This document shows positions 6,039 through 11,721 of a DNA stretch of 11,721 nt, piece by piece (position 1 is the stretch's first letter; every line of letters starts with the position of its first letter). Under the pieces are notes generated by a model, which worked only from the letters and a program-made list of their open reading frames with translations, was not told the origin of the DNA and did not search any database. The stretch is from VFMC01 sp039796935 (lineage in GTDB: Bacteria > Actinomycetota > Acidimicrobiia > Acidimicrobiales > Ilumatobacteraceae): assembly GCA_039796935.1 (NCBI GenBank), contig JBDKIV010000150.1:1-11721 (forward strand), given 5' to 3'. The translations under genes were made by a program, and so were the position numbers.

Positions 6039-6836
6039 ATGACCGCCGGATTCATGTTCCCACGCAGCGCCACGGGCCGCGCCTCTCTCGTGCCACCACC
6101 GCCCTGGCACTACAGCGGGCAGATGCTCACCATCGAGTACCGGACCGACCCGGCGGCCGTGGCCGAACTGCTCCCCTCGCCGCTCGAGCCCGCCGACGAC
6201 GACCCGGGCGCGGTCGCGGTCATCTGGGCCGACTGGCAGAGCTGCAGCGACTCGTTCGAGGAACTCCTCGACCCGGTGCGCAGCCAGTACATGGAGACGT
6301 TCGTGGTGGTCCGCTGCAAGTACCAGGGACAGCACTACAGCCGCTGTGTCTACATCTGGGTCGACAGCGACTTCGCCATGGTGCGCGGCCATCACCAGGG
6401 CTACCCGAAGAAGCTCGGCCAGCTGCACCTCACCCGGGCCGTGCGGGTCGGCAAGGCAGGGCCCCGGCTCGAGCCCGGCGGCCGCTTCGGGGCGACGTGC
6501 TCGGCCAACGGACGCCGGCTGATCGAGGCCGGGTTCACCATCACCGGCACCTCCGAGTCGGCCGGGTTCGTGAATGCGCTGCCGATGCTGCACCACCGGT
6601 ACATGCCCGCCATCGAGAGCGACGGCACCGACAGCCTGCACGAGCTGGTCACCATGCGCGGCTTCGACGCCGAGGTGGGCCCGTGCTACTCGGGTGATGC
6701 GACGATCTCGCTGTTCGACTCGCCCGTCGAAGAGCTCACCCGCCTGGCACCACGCGAGATGATCGGCGGCTTCTGGCGCGAGGTCGGCACCTCGTGGCGG
6801 GCCGGCACGACGCTCGAGCGGGAGAACCTGTCGTGA
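6039..6836 (+). CDS. acetoacetate decarboxylase-family protein
   Basis: This 265-residue protein has the acetoacetate decarboxylase signature HHQGYPKKLG. Lys124 matches the Schiff-base lysine and Lys125 the neighbour that lowers its pKa in the clostridial enzyme. Glu86 in YMETFVVVRC lies where the family has its conserved acid. The N-terminal PPPPWHYSGQMLTIEYRTDPAAVAELLP is the family's typical opening. The classical reaction is decarboxylation of a beta-keto acid; other family members do aldol-dehydration chemistry, so the exact reaction is open. There is no signal peptide. ATG 6039 lacks a Shine-Dalgarno and sits about 9 bases after a candidate -10, suggesting a leaderless start. Its stop overlaps the GTG start of the P450 (GTGA), so they are cotranscribed. 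It diverges from the FAH-family gene across a shared operator, and both enzymes act on keto-acid-type compounds, which supports one catabolic route. Confidence 0.9.
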   Translation: MTAGFMFPRSATGRASLVPPPPWHYSGQMLTIEYRTDPAAVAELLPSPLEPADDDPGAVAVIWADWQSCSDSFEELLDPVRSQYMETFVVVRCKYQGQHYSRCVYIWVDSDFAMVRGHHQGYPKKLGQLHLTRAVRVGKAGPRLEPGGRFGATCSANGRRLIEAGFTITGTSESAGFVNALPMLHHRYMPAIESDGTDSLHELVTMRGFDAEVGPCYSGDATISLFDSPVEELTRLAPREMIGGFWREVGTSWRAGTTLERENLS

Positions 6837-8119
6837 GCGCCGCGAACGAGCGGATCGACCTCGACCTCGGTCCGGACGACGCCGACATCACCGACCCGGA
6901 CTGCTACGTGCAGGGCGTCCCGTACGCCACGTTCGAGCGGCTGCGCACCACCGACCCGGTCAGCTGGTGGGACGAGACCGACGGCTCCGGCTTCTGGGCC
7001 GTCACCCGCTACGACGATCTGCTGCAGGTGAGTCGGCAGGTCGACGTGTTCTCGTCGGCGCAGGGGATCACCCTCGAAGAGATCACCGGCGACGACTTCG
7101 AGGCACGCCGGAACATGCTCGAGTACGACCCGCCCGAGCACACCCGCTATCGACGGCTCGTGTCGAAACCGTTCGCCCGGCGCGAGGTCTACGCCTACGA
7201 GCAGGCGATCCGACTGCTCGCCCGGTCGGTGGTCGACGAGGCACTCGCCGGACCGGACACGTTCGACTTCGTCGACCGGATCGCCAAGCAGCTGCCGATG
7301 CGCATGCTCGGCCGGCTGCTCGGGGTGCCCGACAGCGACGGGCCGTGGCTGGTCGAGCGAGGCGACGCGCTGCTCGGCAACTTCGATCCCGAGTTCACCG
7401 ACCATCCGGTCGGTCTGGTCGACACCGACGAGTTCAAGCACATCCCGTTCCGTTCGCCGGCGGCGCTCGACCTGTACCGATACGCATAACAACAGGCCGA
7501 GCAGCGCAGGCGGCACCCCACCGATGACGTCATCAGTCGCCTCCTGGCCCCCACCATCGACGGCGAGCAGCTCAGCGAACGCGAGTTCAAGAACTTCTTC
7601 GTGCTGCTCGTCAGCGCCGGCAACGACACCACCCGCTACACGATGGCGTCCGGGATGAAGGCCCTCATCGAGCACCCCGAGCAGCTGGCCGAGCTGCGCG
7701 ATTCGATCGGCAAGGACCCGACCGTGATGGACCGTGCCGTCGAGGAGATCCTGCGCTGGGCGACGGTGACGATGCACTTCCGGCGCACGGCGACCCGCGA
7801 TGTCGAGTTGCGCGGCCGGACGATCGCGGCGGGTGACAAGGTCGTCATCTGGTTCGCCTCTGCCGACTTCGACCGCGACCAGTTCGCCGAGCCCTACCGC
7901 TTCGACATCCACCGGACCCCGAACGAGCACGTCGCGTTCGGTCGGATGAGCCCGCACCTGTGCCTCGGCGCACAGTTGGCCCGGATGGAACTGAAGGTGC
8001 TGTTCGAAGAACTGCTGCCGCGTCTGGCCGACGCGACGATGGCGGGCCCCGTCGACCGGCTGCGATCCAACTTCATCGCCGGCATGAAGCGCGTCCCGAT
8101 CCGCGTGTCGCTGGCGTAG
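6833..8119 (+). pseudogene. cytochrome P450 interrupted by one in-frame TAA codon
   Basis: Read from GTG 6833 (GGGAG eight bases upstream; GTGA overlap with the decarboxylase), this encodes a 428-position bacterial class I P450. Codon 219 (7487-7489) is TAA, and the same frame continues intact on both sides: DLYRYA, stop, QQAEQRRRHPTDDVISRL, exactly what this region looks like in homologues. The N-terminal fragment (6833-7489) holds the WAVTRYDDL and YDPPEHTRYRRLVSKPF (C-helix) motifs. The C-terminal part holds the I-helix AGNDTT (262-267), ExxR (305-308, EILR) and the haem loop FGRMSPHLCLG with Cys377. The usual second glycine of the loop is replaced by Met. The class resembles actinobacterial CYP125/142-like steroid or terpenoid hydroxylases. 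Without readthrough no haem-binding protein forms. The stop may be a true recent nonsense mutation, a sequence error, or leaky termination (TAA followed by C). No ferredoxin gene is in view. A restart at GTG 7601 would give only the C-terminal part. Confidence 0.88.
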
Positions 8120-8141
8120 CACGCCCGGCACCCGGCCAGGC

Positions 8142-8179
8142 CGCATCGCGATCATTCGTACCCAAACGATCGCGATGCG
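8142..8179. promoter_or_regulatory. nested palindromes and operator copy 2 before the importer operon
   Basis: CGCATCGCGATC (8142-8153) and GATCGCGATGCG (8168-8179) are perfect 12-bp arms around 14 bases. Inside, 8150-8171 is a second copy of the 22-bp site at 6004-6025 (16/22 identical on the minus strand, sharing ATCGTTTGG). It lies just upstream of a weak -10 (TACTGT, 8181-8186) and a strong AAGGGGG ribosome binding site for the lipoprotein gene. An operator is favoured; a terminator for the P450 gene is also possible but there is no T-run. Confidence 0.62.
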
Positions 8180-8217
8180 TTACTGTGGCCCAGTTCAGAT
8201 TGTCCAAGGGGGAGATG

Positions 8218-9468
8218 ATGAGGAAGCAGTTCCTACCTGCGGCGGTTGCCGCGATCGCGCTCGTGCTCGCAGCCTGTGGTGGCGACGACGAGACTGCCGA
8301 CACGACCGCCGACACGACGGCAGCGCCCGACACGACCGCCGACGGCGGTGAGGGCACCGAGACCACCGCGGCGCCCGCCGGTGACTGCACGCTCGAGACA
8401 CCGCTGAAGATCGGCTTCGCAGCCGACCTCGGCGAGCTCGGTGCATTCTCGGACCAGCCCGGCAGCGAGGCCGCACAGGTGCAGGTCGATCTGATCAACG
8501 CTGCGGGCGGCGTGGGCGGTCTGCCCATCGAGTACTCCGTGAAAGACGTCCAGGGCGACCCGGCCGCAACCCAGCGCGCCGGCCAGGAACTGCTCGACTC
8601 GGGCGTCAACGCCATCATCGGGCCCCCGTTCGCCAACACCGGCCTGCCACTGCTCGACACCGTCAACGGTGCCGTCCCGATCGTCTTCATGGCCTCGACC
8701 GACCCGGCACTCGCCGATCCGAGCCGGGGCGCCTTCCTCGCCAGCTTCAGCGACCCGGTCCAGTCCGCCGCAGCCGCAGAGCACCTGCTGGCCAACGACA
8801 TCACCACGGCCGTCACGTTCAGCTCGAGCGACGACATCTACTTCTCGGGCAACCCGAAGTACTTCACCGATGCCTTCACCAACGGTGGTGGCGAGGTCGT
8901 GCAGGACTTCAGCTACAGCCTGGGCGACAGCGACTTCTCGACCCAGGTGAACGAGCTCGCCACGCTCGACCCCATGCCGCAGGCACTGTTCACCGCCATG
9001 GTGCAGCCACAGATCGGCACGCTGCTCGAGCAGCTCGCCGGCGCTGGCCTCGACATGCAGGTGATCGGTGTGGACGGCTTCGATGCGACCGTCGTGTGGA
9101 GCTCTGGTGACGTCGCCAACGGCGTGCTGTTCGCCGCCCACACGTTCCCGAGCGACGACAACAACGTCGCCCAGTTCCTCCAGCAGGCAGCCGATGCAGG
9201 TGCCGAGATCGAGACGATCAGCTTCGGTGCGCTGGCCAGCGATGCGGTGCAGATCCTCGCCGCTGCCGCCGAGCGGGCCTGCAGCGTCGACGGCGCGACC
9301 CTGATCGCCACCATCGACGACATCGTCGACCTGCCGGTCACGACGGGAACCGTCACCTACCGGGGCACCAACGGTGTGCCCGAGAAGGCCGTGTCGATCC
9401 TCGAGGTCGTCGACGGCGCTCCGGCCCTGGTCAGCTCGCTGCGGCCGGCCTACATCCCGGCGCCCTGA
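8218..9468 (+). CDS. ABC transporter substrate-binding lipoprotein (branched-chain amino acid/amide type)
   Basis: This 416-residue precursor begins MRKQFLPAAVAAIALVLAAC, a lipoprotein signal with lipobox LAAC and lipidated Cys20. An Asp/Thr/Ala-rich linker (about 21-55) spaces it from the membrane. The rest is a type I periplasmic-binding fold of the Peripla_BP_6 (LivK-like) family: LKIGFAADLGELGAFSDQPGSEAAQVQVDLINAAGG, then GLPIEYSVKDVQGDPAATQRAGQELLDSGVNAIIGP, and a second lobe from about residue 185. The ligand is not predictable: this family binds amino acids, amides, aromatic acids and other organic acids. ATG 8218 is preferred over the adjacent ATG 8215, because AAGGGGG is 5 bases from 8218. 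The gene heads an importer operon that continues with ATPase and permease genes after a 58-bp gap showing no clear signal. The operator upstream matches that of the catabolic genes, which suggests that it imports their substrate. Confidence 0.93.
   Translation: MRKQFLPAAVAAIALVLAACGGDDETADTTADTTAAPDTTADGGEGTETTAAPAGDCTLETPLKIGFAADLGELGAFSDQPGSEAAQVQVDLINAAGGVGGLPIEYSVKDVQGDPAATQRAGQELLDSGVNAIIGPPFANTGLPLLDTVNGAVPIVFMASTDPALADPSRGAFLASFSDPVQSAAAAEHLLANDITTAVTFSSSDDIYFSGNPKYFTDAFTNGGGEVVQDFSYSLGDSDFSTQVNELATLDPMPQALFTAMVQPQIGTLLEQLAGAGLDMQVIGVDGFDATVVWSSGDVANGVLFAAHTFPSDDNNVAQFLQQAADAGAEIETISFGALASDAVQILAAAAERACSVDGATLIATIDDIVDLPVTTGTVTYRGTNGVPEKAVSILEVVDGAPALVSSLRPAYIPAP
8297..8343 (+). repeat. 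direct repeat within the lipoprotein linker
   Basis: CCGACACGACCGCCGAC occurs at 8297-8313 and again at 8327-8343, exactly 30 bp (10 codons) apart. It encodes the repeated ADTTAD/PDTTAD part of the linker behind the lipidated cysteine. Such in-frame repeats can change length by slippage without harming the binding domain. Confidence 0.8.
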
Positions 9469-9526
9469 CCGACGCGACGACGTTCGATCCGATCCTCGGC
9501 CCACGCTCTCGATCCGCTCACGCGAC

Positions 9527-10240
9527 GTGCTCGAACTCGACGCGGTCACCACTCGCTATGGCTCGGTCACGGCACTCGATGCCGTGTCGCTCCGAGTCGG
9601 TGAGGGCGAGCTGGTCGCGCTCGTCGGACCGAACGGGGCCGGCAAGACCACCTTGCTGAACACCGTGGCCGGGCTGCTCCGCCCGGCCACGGGCAGCGTG
9701 CGCCTGCGCGGCGACTCGATCGGTGGGGTCGAACCAGCCGACCTGGTGCGACGGGGCCTCGTGCTCGTGCCCGAGCACCGGCGGATCTTCCGCGACCTCA
9801 CCGTTGCCGAGAACCTGCGCCTCGCCGGCGTCACCGTGCGGGCCAAGCACCGCCAGGCACGCCTCGACGAGGTCGCCGGGATGTTCCCGGTGCTGCGCGC
9901 CAAGTGGGACGTGAGTGCCGGCTACCTGTCCGGCGGCGAGGCCCAGCAACTGGCGTTCGCTCGGGCCGTGATGAGCGACCCCCAACTGCTCCTGCTCGAC
10001 GAGCCCACGCTCGGGCTGGCGCCCACCCTGGTCGACGTGATCTTCGACCTGCTCGTCGACCTGCGCGCCCAGGGCCGAACCGTGCTGGTGGTCGAGCAGA
10101 ACGCGCAGCGCGCGCTCGAGATCGCCGACCGCGGGTACGTGCTGCGCAGCGGTCGGATCGTCGCCGAGGGCACGGGGCCCGAGATGGCCGCCGACGCAGC
10201 CCTGTTCGACTCGTTCATGGGCGGCGTGCACCCGTCATGA
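9527..10240 (+). CDS. livF: ABC transporter ATP-binding protein, LivF-type
   Basis: This 237-residue ATPase starts at GTG 9527; the frame is open further left, but nothing there resembles the family and 237 residues is the usual LivF length. It has Walker A GPNGAGKTT (34-42), the LivF-type VPEHRRIF in place of a Q-loop glutamine (81-88), signature LSGGE (134-138), Walker B LLLLDEPTLGLAP (154-166) and VVEQNAQRALEIADRGYVL near the end, the LivF switch region in which Glu-Gln-Asn replaces the usual H-loop. It powers the LivH/LivM-type permease from the cytoplasm. No LivG-type partner is visible in the window; it may follow LivM or be fused to it. Its stop overlaps the permease start (ATGA). No Shine-Dalgarno is evident before GTG 9527, so the exact start is less certain. 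Confidence 0.93.
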   Translation: MLELDAVTTRYGSVTALDAVSLRVGEGELVALVGPNGAGKTTLLNTVAGLLRPATGSVRLRGDSIGGVEPADLVRRGLVLVPEHRRIFRDLTVAENLRLAGVTVRAKHRQARLDEVAGMFPVLRAKWDVSAGYLSGGEAQQLAFARAVMSDPQLLLLDEPTLGLAPTLVDVIFDLLVDLRAQGRTVLVVEQNAQRALEIADRGYVLRSGRIVAEGTGPEMAADAALFDSFMGGVHPS

Positions 10241-11127
10241 GTCAGTTCGTGCAGAACCTCGTCGACGGGCTCGGAATCGGCGGTACCTACGCGCTGCTCG
10301 CTCTTGGCATCTCGCTCATCTTCGGGGTGATGCACCTCGTCAACTTCGCCCATGGCGAACTGATCACGGTCGGCGCCTACACGGCGTACTTCCTGTTCGG
10401 CAGCTCGGGGAGTTGGTGGTGGATGCCGGTGGCGATCATCGCCGCCTGTGTCCTCGCCTCGGTGCTGGTCGAACGGGTCGCATTCCGGTGGGTGCGCAAC
10501 TCGAGCCCGTTCACGATGCTGCTCACCTCGTTCGCGATCGAGCGCCTCTCGCGGGCCCTGTGGCAGATCTTCGTGTCTCCGAAGTCGCAGGCGTTCCCCA
10601 AGCCGTCGTGGACGTTCAACACCGTCACCGTGGGCAGCGTCCGGCTCGAGCTGATGGACCTCGTCACCATCGGGGCCACCATCGCAGCGCTCCTCGCCAC
10701 GGCACTGGTGTTCAAGCGGACGCTGTTCGGGATCGCGGTCCGCGGTGCTGCCGAAGACTTCGATGCGGCGCGGTTGATGGGCGTCAAGGCCGACCGCGTC
10801 ATCATGGGCGCCTTCGCCTACGCCGGTCTGCTCGCCGGGGTGGCCGCCGTGCTCATCACCATGCGAACCCCGTCGGCGAAGCCGGACATGGGCGCACCCT
10901 GGCTCCTCGCTGCTGTCATCGCTGCGGTCATCGGTGGGCTGGGCAGCTTCAACGGCGCGGTGATCGGCGGACTCGTGCTCGGCATGCTCGAGACGTTCTT
11001 CCGCGCCTATCTGCCCGAGGGCACGCTGTCGCTGCTGAACGAGGCGTTCGTCTTCGCGGTGATCGCGCTCGTCTTCATCATCCGGCCCGAGGGCCTGTTC
11101 CGAGTCTCGACGGCGGAGCGCGTATGA
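10237..11127 (+). CDS. livH: branched-chain amino acid-type ABC transporter permease, LivH-type
   Basis: This 296-residue inner-membrane permease has about eight hydrophobic segments. Its opening, GLGIGGTYALLALGISLIFGVMHLVNFAHGELITVGAY, is characteristic of LivH. The cytoplasmic coupling loop is RTLFGIAVRGAAEDFDAARLMGVKADRV (about residues 165-192), and the end is ALVFIIRPEGLF. It pairs with the LivM-type permease to form the channel used by the upstream binding lipoprotein and LivF. ATG 10237 overlaps the livF stop, and its own stop overlaps the next start (ATGA both times), so the operon is tightly coupled. The substrate may be an amino acid or, given the catabolic neighbours and shared operator, a carboxylated or aromatic growth substrate. 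Confidence 0.94.
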   Translation: MSQFVQNLVDGLGIGGTYALLALGISLIFGVMHLVNFAHGELITVGAYTAYFLFGSSGSWWWMPVAIIAACVLASVLVERVAFRWVRNSSPFTMLLTSFAIERLSRALWQIFVSPKSQAFPKPSWTFNTVTVGSVRLELMDLVTIGATIAALLATALVFKRTLFGIAVRGAAEDFDAARLMGVKADRVIMGAFAYAGLLAGVAAVLITMRTPSAKPDMGAPWLLAAVIAAVIGGLGSFNGAVIGGLVLGMLETFFRAYLPEGTLSLLNEAFVFAVIALVFIIRPEGLFRVSTAERV

Positions 11128-11721
11128 ACCGCGGCGTGGCACTCGACGTCGGACGGTCGGTCATCACCGCCACGGTGCTGCTCGGCGTCGTCTCCCTCCT
11201 CGGCTTCGCCTACACCGCCACCGGTGGCAGCGCTCGGGGACTGCTCGTCGACGAGATGCTGATCAACCTCGTGCTCGTGCTCGGGATGCAGGTGTTCATC
11301 GGCAACACCGGGGTGCTCAGCTTCGGGCACCTGGCGTTCGCCCAGATCGCCGCCTATGCCACGGCGATCGCCGTGATCCCGGTGGTGTCGAAAGCTCGGT
11401 CGTTGCCAGACATCCCCTTCGGTCTCGGCGACATCGAACTGGGGCCGTTCACCGGACTGCTCGTCGGCATCGCGGTCACCGTCGTCCTCGGCGCGCTCGT
11501 GGGAGGCGTCGTCGCCCGGGCCGGGGGGCTCGCCCCGACGATGATCACCCTGGCCGTGCTGGTCGTCGTCGAGCAGGTCGTGAAGAACTGGGAGGCCCTC
11601 ACCCGAGGGGCGGGCGGCCTGTCGGGCGTACCGGTCATCGGCAGTTCGTGGCTCTACCTGGGGGCGTTCGTCGCGTTGCTCGTCGCCTGCTGGTTCCAGC
11701 AGACGCGACTCGGCCGATTCG
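11124..11721 (+). CDS. livM: branched-chain amino acid-type ABC transporter permease, LivM-type (partial, right edge)
   Basis: ATG 11124 overlaps the livH stop and the frame is open to the window end (199 codons plus one base). The hydrophobic protein contains the LivM hallmark INLVLVLGMQVFIGNTGVLSFGHLAF (about residues 50-75), followed by further membrane segments and TMITLAVLVVVEQVVKNW, a LivM-type stretch (ITLA). The last visible residues, QQTRLGRF, lead into the coupling loop. Complete LivM proteins are about 300-420 residues; some actinobacterial ones are fused to a LivG ATPase, which would explain why no livG is seen before it. That cannot be tested here because the gene is truncated. 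Confidence 0.92.
   Translation, partial: MNRGVALDVGRSVITATVLLGVVSLLGFAYTATGGSARGLLVDEMLINLVLVLGMQVFIGNTGVLSFGHLAFAQIAAYATAIAVIPVVSKARSLPDIPFGLGDIELGPFTGLLVGIAVTVVLGALVGGVVARAGGLAPTMITLAVLVVVEQVVKNWEALTRGAGGLSGVPVIGSSWLYLGAFVALLVACWFQQTRLGRF

Noticed and set aside
6686..8155. 489-codon minus-strand open frame opposite the P450
   Set aside because: The sense strand carries P450 motifs on both sides of the TAA; the antisense translation is low-complexity and shows no domain.
9374..9526. Upstream extension of the LivF frame to 9374
   Set aside because: It overlaps the end of the lipoprotein gene in another frame and would add about 50 residues absent from LivF proteins.
8233..9552. 439-codon minus-strand open frame opposite the lipoprotein gene
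   Set aside because: Sense strand has a lipobox and binding-protein fold; antisense frame is a GC-bias shadow.
9922..11142. 406-codon minus-strand open frame opposite livF and livH
   Set aside because: Acidic/Arg-rich translation with no domain; the sense genes are firmly identified and coupled by overlaps.
1..11721. tRNA, rRNA, CRISPR array, insertion sequence, riboswitch or phage genes
   Set aside because: No cloverleaf, regularly spaced repeats, transposase motifs or phage proteins were seen on reading; small RNAs cannot be excluded without a covariance-model search.

Overview
The window is GC-rich DNA (roughly two-thirds G+C by eye), with strong third-position G/C bias, frequent GTG starts, long antisense open frames and several promoters that seem to lack a leader. 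This fits a high-GC actinobacterium. The Asp/Thr/Ala-rich linker behind the lipoprotein cysteine and the catabolic gene content suggest an Acidimicrobiia/Ilumatobacter-like lineage, but that placement is inference. No rRNA, tRNA, CRISPR array or insertion sequence was seen.

Left part (1-4223). A TetR-family regulator is cut by the left edge (minus strand). Next is a two-gene minus-strand operon: an alpha/beta hydrolase (1496-2299) coupled by an ATGA overlap to a 2,5-dihydroxypyridine dioxygenase-like (NicX/M29-fold) protein (426-1499), with a hairpin just after its stop. A divergent plus-strand operon holds an acyl-CoA-dehydrogenase-fold flavoprotein (2375-3571) and a second TetR regulator (3579-4223). 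The 75-bp divergent gap carries a perfect 11-bp-arm palindrome that contains a TTGACA -35 hexamer on each strand. NicX followed by an alpha/beta hydrolase recalls the ring-opening and deformylation steps of aerobic nicotinate/hydroxypyridine breakdown (NicX then NicD).

Middle (4267-5077). A minus-strand TacA/TacT-type toxin-antitoxin pair (DUF1778 ribbon-helix-helix antitoxin plus GNAT toxin) has its own promoter, and tandem TGTACGG repeats flank the -10.

Right part (5117-11721). A fumarylacetoacetate-hydrolase-family enzyme (minus) diverges from an acetoacetate-decarboxylase-family enzyme coupled to a cytochrome P450 that is broken by one in-frame TAA. Then comes a branched-chain-amino-acid-type ABC importer: substrate-binding lipoprotein, LivF-like ATPase, LivH-like permease and LivM-like permease (cut by the right edge); the last three are joined by ATGA overlaps. 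A related 22-bp pseudo-palindrome (core ATCGTTTGG) lies in the FAH/decarboxylase gap and again in front of the importer, so these units probably form one regulon that imports and degrades a common compound.

The observations most worth following are the nonsense codon in an otherwise intact P450, the shared operator linking catabolism and import, and the NicX/NicD-like operon paired with an acyl-CoA-dehydrogenase-fold protein that lacks the usual catalytic glutamate.
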